Shown: positions 35,435 through 43,741, numbered from the stretch's first letter. The stretch: 64,000 nucleotides of DNA from Mucilaginibacter terrenus (GCF_003432065.1 NZ_QWDE01000001.1:868001-932000), one strand, 5' to 3'. Notes: generated by a model not told the origin, from the sequence alone. Translations and numbers: made by a program.

Positions 35435-37045
35435 TTAAAATGGCCCCAATGAGGCGTTGAGGTAACTACCGATAAAATCGTGACCGGCATTATTAGGGTG
35501 GATGCCGCTGATAAAATCCTCTCCCCCACTGGCGAACATGGCTGCTTTCATATTAAACACCCTTGTTATACCTTTGGCTGCGGCTACGGTAGCCACTCGT
35601 TGGATGTATTGATCTTGCAGCGCGGCTAAGCCCGGATGCTGGTCGGTATCGGTTGTACTCATAGCGTAGCCCGATATTATTGCCACATCATCGGGCTGAT
35701 AACCGGCCGCAAATATCTTATCGATAACGGCCGCGTAGTTTGTAGCAAACATTTCGATGTTCATAGTGCCGTACAGGTTATCGTTACGGCAATCATTTGT
35801 ACTAAATGCTAAAAAGACTTTGGTATAATTGCCGCCTTTTGGTATGAGGTTGTTTATAGCCGTTGTATTACAATCAACTATCGTAGTACCGTTTACGCCC
35901 CAATTCTTTTCAGTGGCGCGGCGGTAATAGGTTATCGCTTTTGACCAGGCATGATATGCCGGAGCAGCAACTTGCCCAAACGTGATGCTATCCCCAAAAA
36001 ACTGGAAAGTGTTATAAGGAATCTCGCCTTTATTTCTGCCGATCAAGAATGCCCATTTTTCAATTATATTAGTCATGGTCACGCTTTCGGCATCTGTTAA
36101 GCCAGTAGACAGAAAAAACAAACCGTAAGTAGATGTACTGCAACCACCTGCATGATAGGCGTTATCACTGTTTAAGTTGCCTAGCCAAATGTCCTTACCT
36201 GCAAAGGTGGCACTCGGCGTATTATTTTTTGTGGATGTAAGCAGCTTTACCCCTCTCGAATAGAAATTCGATAAGTTTGCGGCCTGCATGTTCATGATAT
36301 TAAGGCCCGAAATTGCGGCACGGTTCGCCGCGCCGGTCGTTTCCTGCTGGTACCATTTGTACCAAATGAAATTGGGTAGAGAACTGCCATATTGATATGT
36401 GCCGGAGTACTGTACACCATAGTCAAACCCGCCTCCGTTACCAATAAGGTATAATCCGGAACTGATATTGTTCTCACCAAAATCACTTAAAAAAATACCT
36501 GTTTTTAGACTGCTAGCACCATCGAAAGAGATACCATAACGGCCGAACGTTGCACCAAAAGCACCGGTCGGCACCAGGTCGTATGTGCCGGGGTTTACAG
36601 CATTAACAAAGTTATTCGCGTTGGTAGGCCCCAAAAACGGATATAGCGCCCTAAGCTTATTATAGATGCCTGCCGCCTTTAGTTCAACAAACATTTGATT
36701 AACGGCACGGATTACCCTATCAGATGCCAAAGGAAAATCTTCAGGGTTGTTACCCGCTGTGTATGTTTGGCCTGGCTGTATGCCTGCTGCTGTTAAGTAT
36801 GCCTGAGCATCATTGTCAACTACTAAACCCGAAAAAGAAGTAAAATTTACAAGTACAGCGCTTGGCGGATTGCCGCTAATTGACTTTACACGAACTTTTA
36901 ACTTACCGGCCGGAATATCAGCATTCAGGTTGCCATCGATAATGGTGTATGTGCCGTAACCGTTGCTTATTGTATTGCTGTTACTACAGGCGATCCAGGC
37001 GCCGCCGTTAATTTGATATTCGTGATCTGTAATTGGTCTGATCAT
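35435..37045 (-). CDS. Spike-like protein with C-terminal SGNH-hydrolase domain
   Basis: A 536-aa protein, the largest of the virion block. Residues 1-70 form a beta domain (YQINGGAWIACSNSNTIS); 130-330 resemble a lectin/concanavalin-like fold (YGISFDGASSLKTGIF). The SGNH domain follows: GDSIT (351-355), WGVNG near 382-386, FSTND (414-418) and SGIHPN (513-518). The catalytic Ser and His are present, but the usual Asp of the DxxH block is Ser513. It probably deacetylates or cleaves cell-surface glycan during entry. Confidence 0.8.
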   Translation of the reverse strand: MIRPITDHEYQINGGAWIACSNSNTISNGYGTYTIIDGNLNADIPAGKLKVRVKSISGNPPSAVLVNFTSFSGLVVDNDAQAYLTAAGIQPGQTYTAGNNPEDFPLASDRVIRAVNQMFVELKAAGIYNKLRALYPFLGPTNANNFVNAVNPGTYDLVPTGAFGATFGRYGISFDGASSLKTGIFLSDFGENNISSGLYLIGNGGGFDYGVQYSGTYQYGSSLPNFIWYKWYQQETTGAANRAAISGLNIMNMQAANLSNFYSRGVKLLTSTKNNTPSATFAGKDIWLGNLNSDNAYHAGGCSTSTYGLFFLSTGLTDAESVTMTNIIEKWAFLIGRNKGEIPYNTFQFFGDSITFGQVAAPAYHAWSKAITYYRRATEKNWGVNGTTIVDCNTTAINNLIPKGGNYTKVFLAFSTNDCRNDNLYGTMNIEMFATNYAAVIDKIFAAGYQPDDVAIISGYAMSTTDTDQHPGLAALQDQYIQRVATVAAAKGITRVFNMKAAMFASGGEDFISGIHPNNAGHDFIGSYLNASLGPF

Positions 37046-37281
37046 TAGAGTGTACCTCCCGTAAACGTAAATTTGTAGTTTTCATCATCGACTATGCCGT
37101 TGGTAGGTGGCTCCGGCCTTGCCACGGCTAATTTGTAGCGTAATTCTCCTCCGGGCGTTTTGTACAGCGTATAATTTGGCAAGTCGGTTGCCGCTTCTTC
37201 ATCTGCATAAACGGGTGCCGCCTCAATTGCAGAAGCAAATAGGTCGGCTATTTCTGATTGTTTTAGAAATCTGTCGCTCAT
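37045..37281 (-). CDS. Small virion-block protein
   Basis: A 78-aa protein between two spike-like genes, sharing a stop/start overlap with the SGNH gene. The N-terminal helix (MSDRFLKQSEIADLFASAIE) and Pro-rich beta end (YKLAVARPEPPTNG) suggest a connector or adaptor for the spikes. No family is recognised. Confidence 0.6.
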   Translation of the reverse strand: MSDRFLKQSEIADLFASAIEAAPVYADEEAATDLPNYTLYKTPGGELRYKLAVARPEPPTNGIVDDENYKFTFTGGTL

Positions 37282-37283
37282 GA

Positions 37284-38432
37284 TTAATAGTAAAAGGGTT
37301 CGTTTGCCGAAAGCACGAATGTTTGGCCGTTATAGATTGGAATTTGGATAGGTATACCACTTGTAATGGTACCGTTTTGCATGGTGCTATCAGAGGGATC
37401 ATAGAGCCACCAATTTTCAGTTTCACCGATGTTACCTATGTTTACTTCAAATCGGGTTACACCTGGTGCATTAAAGGTTCTGCTCTGATTATAGTTAACA
37501 CTATATACCTGGCCATTGGCAAGGGTAACCTTTACGGGCTTGCTGTAAAAATTAGTTATGATAAAGCTTGTGGGCACTATAGTACATGATCCGGTTGAGT
37601 TGGCGTAAGCTTGTCCGTCGTTGTCAAAGGCCGGATCATTAGCTGCCATGTTATCAGCTGTGGCCTGATCAGTTGTACTTTGATACGTTTTAGAGAATGA
37701 CACTACCGTGCCGGCATAACCTACTCCGCAATCGTTCCGAGTAAAATCCGCTGATCTTATAGCTGTATAGGTTACAATCTCACCCAGGGTAACATCAGGA
37801 TTGTAGAAAGCATCTAAATAATAAGGCTCTGCTCCGTTGTTTACTGGCAGGTTGAACCCATCTTTACTCACGATCTTAACCGCTCCTGTTGTCTCGATCA
37901 CTAAGAACATTTCTATGTTGCCGGTGATCAAATATTTTTTTAGCTGAGCTTTCGGGCGGTTGTTGGCAGGGATCGTTCCCAGGGTAATTGTCGTGCCGGC
38001 AAAAGCAGCATCAAGGGCAAATTGCCCCTGCACGTAAGTTATCGCCCTGGTAGGGAATGAAGAAAGATCCGTTTTAAACGATAACCCCATTTGGTCAACA
38101 ATAGCGGCGTGGTAAGCGCCTAATTTTGTCCATACACCAAAATTGCCGGATATTAGCTGTACGGCATCATTATCGCCCTCGCCATCACCGTTACCGCCTA
38201 CAAGCTCCCAGGTTACCAGGTCGTTTTTTAGCCTGTAAGTGCTTTGGTCGGCAATAACATAGCAATACATGCCGGCCTCTCTAAGCCAGGCTCCTATAGC
38301 ATCCCTATCGGCAATGGTAGCGCGGGTGTGGTGCCCGCCCTTAATCTCACTTTGATATGCTGCCGGGTACTGATCTGCGCTATCATTGGGCCTTATAGGC
38401 GCTGCAACTAACGTTCCTGTATTCTTTGACAT
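37284..38432 (-). CDS. Spike/receptor-binding-like protein with DUF5977 domain
   Basis: A 382-aa beta-rich protein. Residues 1-80 carry TRATIADRDAIGAWLREAGM, a short region often seen at the base of phage fibres. Residues ~223-288 (RSADFTRNDCGVGYAG to GQAYANSTGSC) form a DUF5977 domain, with Cys235 and Cys283 probably paired. The end is a beta sandwich-like segment (IIPIYNGQTFVLSANEPFYY-type). DUF5977 is mostly in Bacteroidota surface proteins. It is probably involved in host-surface binding. Confidence 0.72.
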   Translation of the reverse strand: MSKNTGTLVAAPIRPNDSADQYPAAYQSEIKGGHHTRATIADRDAIGAWLREAGMYCYVIADQSTYRLKNDLVTWELVGGNGDGEGDNDAVQLISGNFGVWTKLGAYHAAIVDQMGLSFKTDLSSFPTRAITYVQGQFALDAAFAGTTITLGTIPANNRPKAQLKKYLITGNIEMFLVIETTGAVKIVSKDGFNLPVNNGAEPYYLDAFYNPDVTLGEIVTYTAIRSADFTRNDCGVGYAGTVVSFSKTYQSTTDQATADNMAANDPAFDNDGQAYANSTGSCTIVPTSFIITNFYSKPVKVTLANGQVYSVNYNQSRTFNAPGVTRFEVNIGNIGETENWWLYDPSDSTMQNGTITSGIPIQIPIYNGQTFVLSANEPFYY

Positions 38433-38433
38433 A

Positions 38434-39216
38434 TCAATTTATAGTTACGCTGGCTAAAGCCGAATTATAAAAATTATTGGAGATCCAAACATCCATCACG
38501 ATAGTAGCGCCCTGGCTGTTTACAAAGTTGCTTGCGGATCGCACTTTTGTAAATGCAGTGTTTGCAAGGCCGTTGATCACATATGATGGCGTACCGAAAT
38601 ATGAAGGGAACGCAAAAAGCAAGTAAGTACCACCGCCGCCTAAATTCGCATAGTTCTTGAAACGATCTTCGCGAAGCTCTGAACCTGCAAGACCCAAAAT
38701 ATCAGCATCCAAAATAGGATGAGCGCTACTGCCATCTTTGGTGGTAGTTCCCCAAAACATACGCGGCATGTAAGTTACCGTTGCTGTTGCATCGCTGCTT
38801 AATGTGCCATCTGTTGCAGTCATGCTCTTAGTAAACGTGCCGATGGTACCGGGAAAGTTTCCGTTTTGTGTACCGGCCTGGCTGTCGCCTGTTGGTACTT
38901 TAGCAACGCCATCGACTGTAATGCCGGTGATTGCATTGCTTTGCCTGGTAACGTTCCAGGTTAAGGTATAAGCGGCGCTCTGCCCTATCTCCCTCACCGG
39001 ATTATTTACCGTTAAAGCTGTTATAGGTGCTACCGGCGGGTAAAACACGTTTTCGAGCATTTCGATAACGGTTAAAGCATCAGGGTTGACACCAATTAAA
39101 CCCGGCGTTTGGCGGGTGATAGGGCGCTGTCCATTAAAAGCTGAATCTCCGCCGCCACTACCACTACCGCCACCGGTGTTTTTTCCCTCGAATAACCTTG
39201 ATCTGTTGGTTTTCAT
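38434..39216 (-). CDS. Beta-rich virion protein with Ig-like region
   Basis: A 260-aa protein. The N-terminus has a flexible GGGSGSGGG linker. The middle has an Ig-like beta stretch (TALTVNNPVREIGQSAAYTL, TKSMTATDGTLSSDATATV). The C-terminal ~110 residues (MFWGTTTKDGSSAHPILDAD to SNNFYNSALASVTIN) look like a fibre or cement module. It lies between the spike genes and abuts both neighbours. Confidence 0.65.
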   Translation of the reverse strand: MKTNRSRLFEGKNTGGGSGSGGGDSAFNGQRPITRQTPGLIGVNPDALTVIEMLENVFYPPVAPITALTVNNPVREIGQSAAYTLTWNVTRQSNAITGITVDGVAKVPTGDSQAGTQNGNFPGTIGTFTKSMTATDGTLSSDATATVTYMPRMFWGTTTKDGSSAHPILDADILGLAGSELREDRFKNYANLGGGGTYLLFAFPSYFGTPSYVINGLANTAFTKVRSASNFVNSQGATIVMDVWISNNFYNSALASVTIN

Positions 39217-39626
39217 TAGATGCTGAAGTATTGTACATTCAATTTGTGCTGCAGGCCATCAGTAGATATGATGCGGGTGTTTGTCAAGTCCTGCAAGCCT
39301 ATGATTTCAATGATAGAACCCTCATAAATAGGGAGGCCGGATGCTACACCGGGCCAGGTTCCATCCATCCAAAAACGAGCTAATACTCTGCCCGGGGTTG
39401 CGCCCGGTGCCGGCTCCATTACCATAATAGCAGATTGAGCACCCGGTGTGATCGGTGGCAATACGCACGTTTTTGTAGCATCTAAACGCATTGTACCGTT
39501 ACCAATGGCACGTTTTACAGATGCGGTAAGAAATAAACCGGTTGTTTGCGCCGGTGCTGCCGGTTCGGTGGGAAACTCAGGGCCTTGCCCTCCTACCGGT
39601 ATATCATCATCAGTTTCAAAAGCCAT
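39216..39626 (-). CDS. Beta-rich virion-block protein
   Basis: A 136-aa protein: an acidic/Pro-rich N-terminal tail (ETDDDIPVGGQGPEFPTEPA) followed by a compact beta domain (FLTASVKRAIGNGTMRLDAT to LNVQYFSI). The start of the next gene overlaps its stop. The tail could be a virion docking segment. No family is recognised. Confidence 0.6.
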   Translation of the reverse strand: MAFETDDDIPVGGQGPEFPTEPAAPAQTTGLFLTASVKRAIGNGTMRLDATKTCVLPPITPGAQSAIMVMEPAPGATPGRVLARFWMDGTWPGVASGLPIYEGSIIEIIGLQDLTNTRIISTDGLQHKLNVQYFSI

Positions 39627-39627
39627 C

Positions 39628-40155
39628 TTATCCGAATAAATTTTGTAATGCTAGGGTGATACCTGGTTGAGCTGCATAAGCCAGGCCGTTAGTATTTTTT
39701 TCCTGTTCGATGCGTTGCATCTCTCTATCGTACCGCTCCAGGTTGTAAGCTTTGATGATCGCGGCTAATTTTTTGGCGTATACGTCGCGATCAGGCCCGG
39801 CATTGTAACCGGTTTTTTGTATGGCTAATACCTGCTCATAAGGACTTTTTGCAGAGGTGACACCCTTAAGCCTGTAAAGCGGGCGTTTTAGTAAGTTAAT
39901 GTGTGACTGAATGGCTTCGCTCACACTATCATAAAAGCGCCAAAACCTACCGCCTTTTACAGTTTGCTTGCCGGTACTTTTTGTGGCCGAATGCCCAAAC
40001 AAGTTGTTAAAGAAACGGGCCTGTTTAGATTGGCCGGCCGCGCTCTCCTGAATGGCCTGGGCAATTACTACCGATGGAAATACGCCGGTGTTTACACAAG
40101 CAGTTACTACATCAGGCGCGATTTGTTCTGCGAAAGTTTTTGCTATGGCTGACAT
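39628..40155 (-). CDS. Glucosaminidase-type peptidoglycan hydrolase
   Basis: A 175-aa lysozyme-like protein of the FlgJ/glucosaminidase type. Helix and catalytic Glu37 in VVIAQAIQESAAG; NNLFGHSA and RFWRFYDSVSEAIQSHINLL are family blocks. It is a divergent paralog of the 165-aa gene just upstream (same Glu37 position). The C-terminus (GITLALQNLFG) lacks a membrane helix, so it would be soluble. It probably degrades peptidoglycan at entry or lysis. Confidence 0.85.
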   Translation of the reverse strand: MSAIAKTFAEQIAPDVVTACVNTGVFPSVVIAQAIQESAAGQSKQARFFNNLFGHSATKSTGKQTVKGGRFWRFYDSVSEAIQSHINLLKRPLYRLKGVTSAKSPYEQVLAIQKTGYNAGPDRDVYAKKLAAIIKAYNLERYDREMQRIEQEKNTNGLAYAAQPGITLALQNLFG

Positions 40156-40157
40156 TG

Positions 40158-40235
40158 TTAATCTTCAAATACCAGGTAAATGATCACTACCGCGATAGCT
40201 AGTGCAATTACCCAGGTGATTAGGCTTTTTTTTTA
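40158..40235 (-). CDS. Possible -1 frameshift extension adding a membrane helix to the upstream glucosaminidase
   Basis: The minus strand has an A9 run (40234-40226). In the -1 frame it reads on after KKK as SLITWVIALAIAVVIIYLVF then ED and stop at 40158. This frame has a stop just before the A run and no ATG, so it cannot be an independent gene. Slippage at A9 would give a glucosaminidase with a C-terminal anchor. A miscounted A run is the main alternative. Confidence 0.5.
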
Positions 40236-40717
40236 ATTGGTTCGGGCTGGGCTGTATCGTACTGCTTAAGGTTGTAGCTATTGATTATACCTACAATCTT
40301 GGTTGCGTACTGCGGATCGGTGGCATAACCTGCGGCCTGCAGTGCTTTTGCCTGCGCTTCCGGGCTTGCGGCCGTAAATACTCCGGCCTTAGTATACCTG
40401 CTGTTCTTTTTTAAAAAGTTGATGCGGTCTACAAAGCCATCAATTAACGAGCTGTACGACCTGAAAGCACCTTTTACTTTAGTAGCTACGTTTCTGATAT
40501 ACTCGGTAGTTGGCAGGTAAGCTATCGCGCCAGTCCAACCGGCTGAGGCTTTAATACCAAAGTGATTATTGTACTTCTTAGCTAGCACACTTACACCGTT
40601 GCCACTTTCTAGCGCTGCCTGGGCAATCATCACCGATGGAAACAAGTTTGTGCCGGCCGCTGCTTCTACAGCATCGGCGGCAATTGACTTGATGTATTTT
40701 AGGCGCTGACCGTCCAT
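40220..40717 (-). CDS. Glucosaminidase-type peptidoglycan hydrolase
   Basis: A 165-aa FlgJ-like glucosaminidase. Catalytic Glu37 is in VMIAQAALESGNG; YNNHFGIKASAGWTG, FRSYSSLIDGFVDRINFLKK and AGYATDPQYATKIVGIINSY are typical family blocks. The zero-frame product ends KKKA at an A9 run. The -1 frame there encodes a membrane helix (see the neighbouring entry). It is paired with the 175-aa paralog, 62 bases downstream. It probably acts on host peptidoglycan. Confidence 0.9.
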   Translation of the reverse strand: MDGQRLKYIKSIAADAVEAAAGTNLFPSVMIAQAALESGNGVSVLAKKYNNHFGIKASAGWTGAIAYLPTTEYIRNVATKVKGAFRSYSSLIDGFVDRINFLKKNSRYTKAGVFTAASPEAQAKALQAAGYATDPQYATKIVGIINSYNLKQYDTAQPEPIKKKA

Positions 40718-40827
40718 TACTTAGTTAAACCTTTTAGGTTGTTTTTCTTGAAATCCCAAACCAGGAACACTACAACCGCTATCAGTACGATAGGGCCTGC
40801 AAGCTTTTCTAATTGATCGTTTGACAT
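40717..40827 (-). CDS. 36-aa single-pass membrane protein
   Basis: A small gene with start MSNDQLEKLAG and one helix (PIVLIAVVVFLVWDF), then a basic end KKNNLKGLTK. Its stop overlaps the ATG of the glucosaminidase gene (TAATG), supporting real translation. It is probably a virion membrane or lysis accessory protein. Confidence 0.6.
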   Translation of the reverse strand: MSNDQLEKLAGPIVLIAVVVFLVWDFKKNNLKGLTK

Positions 40828-40829
40828 GA

Positions 40830-40994
40830 TTATTTAAAAAATTTGTTGTAAAGGATAATTACCAATATGCCGGCGCAAACGTATGCGAGGCTTAGATCGA
40901 CTATAGTGCGGGTGCTCAGCTCTACGTTAAGCTTTACATCCGGGAGATCTGTATTACCCAGGATAGCACCTAGCACGGTTCTTTTTTGTTGCAT
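40830..40994 (-). CDS. 54-aa membrane protein
   Basis: A small ORF (MQQKRTVLGAILGNTDLPDV) with a polar N-terminus and a C-terminal helix (LAYVCAGILVIILYN) ending KFFK. The stop is 2 bases before the start of the 36-aa gene, and its ATG overlaps the end of the 198-aa gene, in the tight packing typical of this block. Confidence 0.6.
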   Translation of the reverse strand: MQQKRTVLGAILGNTDLPDVKLNVELSTRTIVDLSLAYVCAGILVIILYNKFFK

Positions 40995-41590
40995 TACCAA
41001 CCGATGTTTAGTTTATAGATGCGGTTTACAAGGTCTACTTTGCCGTGATTATCGATGTTGGCTTTGTACAAATTGCTTTCGTAAAAGCTGCGATCCTTGC
41101 GGTACTGTTTCCAACACTGCAGGGTTTGTATAAAGTCGGCATCAGGCAGGGCGTTTATAGTAGCCAGGGTGGTATTAATGTAGCCAGTGGTGCCTAGCTT
41201 GTTTAAAAAGCTTGCGGCCTCACGATCTGCACGGTCCAAAGCGCCGGCATACTGCTGTATCTTATCGGTAAAACCGCTGCCGAAAACAACATCGTAATCT
41301 TTTACCAACGGCCCTTTTTTGGTCGGACTGTAAAAGCCGGCAATGCTCAAACCTTGTAGTATAGCCTTTTTCGCTGCGGCCGGTAGGCTTGCTTCACCTT
41401 GCACAACACGCATAACGCGCTTGCCAGGTAATTGCTTCTCCGGGGTTGGTTCAGGTTTCCCAGGCGCTGGTTTTGATGCCAGCGCCTGTTCTATACCTGT
41501 AATTTTCTTCCAACCGAAGAAAGCTAGAGCGCCTGCAGCAATGATGAATAAAATAGCGGCCAAATTGCCGTTGCCGTTGCCCTGGTTCAT
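40994..41590 (-). CDS. Membrane-anchored virion protein (198 aa)
   Basis: One N-terminal helix (LAAILFIIAAGALAFFGWKK), a Pro/Lys linker (SKPAPGKPEPTPEKQLPGKR) and a soluble helical domain (GLSIAGFYSPTKKGPLVKDY, LPDADFIQTLQCWKQYRKDR). The topology would put the domain on one face of a virion membrane. No family is recognised. Confidence 0.65.
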   Translation of the reverse strand: MNQGNGNGNLAAILFIIAAGALAFFGWKKITGIEQALASKPAPGKPEPTPEKQLPGKRVMRVVQGEASLPAAAKKAILQGLSIAGFYSPTKKGPLVKDYDVVFGSGFTDKIQQYAGALDRADREAASFLNKLGTTGYINTTLATINALPDADFIQTLQCWKQYRKDRSFYESNLYKANIDNHGKVDLVNRIYKLNIGW

Positions 41591-41594
41591 CGGC

Positions 41595-41687
41595 TTACTT
41601 TTTAACTACGTGATACTTTTTCCAAAGGAAATAGCCGGCAACTGCTACCACTGCCGCGATCAGGATGTACTTTGTGTTGTTTGACAT
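41595..41687 (-). CDS. 30-aa single-pass membrane protein
   Basis: MSNNTKYILIAAVVAVAGYF followed by LWKKYHVVKK: one helix with a basic tail. The AT-rich leader CCTTAATTAATTTATATC precedes its ATG. The GYF-L-KK ending resembles the C-terminus of the 400-aa protein nearby (GYYLVKHKKV). Confidence 0.6.
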   Translation of the reverse strand: MSNNTKYILIAAVVAVAGYFLWKKYHVVKK

Positions 41688-41707
41688 GATATAAATTAAT
41701 TAAGGGG

Positions 41708-42127
41708 TTATTTGAGGTTTATAGAGCGTAAACGGGCTAGCAGCTTAGATTTGATGGATGAGGTAAAGAACCCGTAAGTGTGGATCACTTCATCATCTAT
41801 CCATTTGGTTAAGCTGCCGGAACCTTCGCGCCCGTATTTTTTATTGAATGTGTTATACACCAATACCAAAAGATCATCAGTTGGCAGGTTATAGAGCTTT
41901 TGAAATGCTTTCTCCTTTGTGGCCGGCGAAGTGAACAAACCTTTCATTACCTCATGCAGTTCATCGGCAAGCGGATTAGGGTTATAATTGCTAGGTATGG
42001 CCTCGGTACCGTGTGGGTATGCTACATCAGGAATAAACGTTAAACCGGCATTCTTGCCCTTGTAATACAGCCATACTGCAAAGCCTATCACTGCCAGTAC
42101 GATAACCAATATCAGATTGCGGCTCAT
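41708..42127 (-). CDS. Membrane-anchored protein with annexin-like helical repeat
   Basis: A 139-aa protein: an N-terminal helix (LILVIVLAVIGFAVWLYYKG), then LADELHEVMKGLF and the helical segment LYNLPTDDLLVLVYNTFNKK to GSLTKWIDDEV, whose layout resembles an annexin repeat. The resemblance is weak and membrane or calcium binding is not implied. It lies 2 bases from the 400-aa gene and is probably a virion protein. Confidence 0.65.
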   Translation of the reverse strand: MSRNLILVIVLAVIGFAVWLYYKGKNAGLTFIPDVAYPHGTEAIPSNYNPNPLADELHEVMKGLFTSPATKEKAFQKLYNLPTDDLLVLVYNTFNKKYGREGSGSLTKWIDDEVIHTYGFFTSSIKSKLLARLRSINLK

Positions 42128-42129
42128 GA

Positions 42130-43332
42130 CTAGACTTTTTTATGTTTAACGAGATAGTAACCTATGCCCAGGAATGCGGCTAGCGCCACGAAAAGCCAAA
42201 TGCTAGGGCCGCTTTGTACCGGCTCGGGCCGTGGGCCTAGTGCATCTTCGATAAGCTCCCGGGCGCTGCTGCGGTTTGGCTGATCTGCAAGATCATCCAA
42301 CTGCGAACCGTAGGCGTAATCATCCTGTAAATCGGGGTTGTATTCCTGGTCGATATCGCCTAGCTCCGGGTTCCAGTCCTCGTTTGCAGCGCCGTAAGCA
42401 CCCGCGCCCCAATTAGCCGGCATAACTACTCCGTTGGACATATCGGTTTGCTGATCGAGGCCCGCTTGTGATGCAAGCACCTTTAACCCTAGCTTTATGC
42501 CTTTACCGGCAAGCTTACCAAGCCCTACAGCACCCTTACCGATGGTTTTACCCACAAAGCCGCCTACTTTACCTACCGTTTTACCAACGAACTTACCGGC
42601 CTTTCCTACCGCCTTAAACGCGCTGCCAATAGCTTTGCCGATCTTCTTGAAGTTGATACCCAGGAAATCGCTGTATACATCTTGTTCGGCGGGTGTTAGG
42701 CTGTTAAAGAATGCCTGGTGTTTATGCAGATCAGCTTCACTTAAGCCGGTAAAATCTGAATAGTCATCACCGGTGTAATTTGAGGGCTGCGTTTCTACCA
42801 GGTGGTTATGGTATACCCGGTTAGTTAAAATTCGGGTTGGAACGTGCAATACTCCGCTTTCACCTGCTTTTTTAATGATGGCGGCGAAGTTTGGCGCTAC
42901 AGCATCCAGGTCGATACCCATATAGTTACTGTAAAGATCACTGCCGGTAAAATCATCATTGTCAAGCTTTTCAATTTGACCGTATGGCGTAAGGTGCCTT
43001 ATGTAGAACTTACCAGCGCTACCAACGTTATGAAGAACGAACCTGCCTGCGTTACCAAGGGCGTGACCTACCTTCTTAAAGTTGATGCCTAGGAACGCGC
43101 TTTCATCCAGGACATCTTCGCTGTCCCAAAAACGCGGCTCAAATTCGCTATCATCATCAGCATCATACGTATTGATTGAAGCTACTATACCGGTTTTTGG
43201 TACCTGGTTGTTATTGCTCGAACCTACTGTGGGTGCCGGAATCGGCATTGGTGCGGCGTATACCGGCTGTCCAACGTTGGGAACGCTGTCCAGGATAGTC
43301 GGTGTGGATGTAGTGTCGGAATTTGCGATCAT
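42130..43332 (-). CDS. Large repeat-containing membrane-active virion protein
   Basis: About 400 residues from MIANSDTTST (43332); an upstream start would overlap the zincin gene. It carries two FLGINFKK copies (residues ~80-87 and ~223-230), TGDD-type acidic words (125-132, 185-196) and YMGIDLD (~137). A Gly/Lys-rich amphipathic run follows (GKAIGSAFKAVGKAGKFVGK through ~290). A C-terminal helix (LFVALAAFLGIGYYLV) anchors it. Gly-rich amphipathic tracts suit membrane insertion, for example genome delivery. The function is inference. Confidence 0.7.
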   Translation of the reverse strand: MIANSDTTSTPTILDSVPNVGQPVYAAPMPIPAPTVGSSNNNQVPKTGIVASINTYDADDDSEFEPRFWDSEDVLDESAFLGINFKKVGHALGNAGRFVLHNVGSAGKFYIRHLTPYGQIEKLDNDDFTGSDLYSNYMGIDLDAVAPNFAAIIKKAGESGVLHVPTRILTNRVYHNHLVETQPSNYTGDDYSDFTGLSEADLHKHQAFFNSLTPAEQDVYSDFLGINFKKIGKAIGSAFKAVGKAGKFVGKTVGKVGGFVGKTIGKGAVGLGKLAGKGIKLGLKVLASQAGLDQQTDMSNGVVMPANWGAGAYGAANEDWNPELGDIDQEYNPDLQDDYAYGSQLDDLADQPNRSSARELIEDALGPRPEPVQSGPSIWLFVALAAFLGIGYYLVKHKKV

Positions 43333-43336
43333 TGTG

Positions 43337-43741
43337 CTAAATATTTGTGTTACCGTAATGCTCCCGGTCGTATTCCTTTGCTCTTTCAAGCTGCAGGTAC
43401 ATTCGCCAGGCATGTTCCGGCTTTTGATCGTTAAGTATTGTTGTTAGTGCCTTTACAGATGCATTAAGGGAGTAACCCATATCTGCATACTTTTTAAAGG
43501 CCCAATCATCTACCTGCATTTCGTCGGTGCTTTGCAGCACCACATGCCCCATCTCATGAAGCATGATAAATAACCGGTGTTCTTTTGGCAAAGCTTTCAT
43601 ATGCTTATAGCTTAAGAACATCTCACCGGTGCGGCGGTTAACCCTTGCCGGTGTCGCGCCCAAATCGGGCACCCAGGTTACTTTTGTTATTTCGGTAGCC
43701 CATCCGTTCACCTCTTGTGCCCTTGCGACATGAATGCCCAA
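43337..43741 (-). CDS. Zincin-type metallopeptidase
   Basis: A 134-aa protein with the zinc motif HEMGH (62-66) in LFIMLHEMGHVVLQ and a downstream helix VDDWAFKKYADMGYSLNASV that may supply the third ligand (Asp78 or Asp79). The N-terminal half (EITKVTWVPDLGATPARVNR) is the beta lobe. It overlaps the membrane protein gene upstream by 34 bases. It could process virion proteins or attack host peptides at entry. Confidence 0.78.
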   Translation of the reverse strand: MGIHVARAQEVNGWATEITKVTWVPDLGATPARVNRRTGEMFLSYKHMKALPKEHRLFIMLHEMGHVVLQSTDEMQVDDWAFKKYADMGYSLNASVKALTTILNDQKPEHAWRMYLQLERAKEYDREHYGNTNI

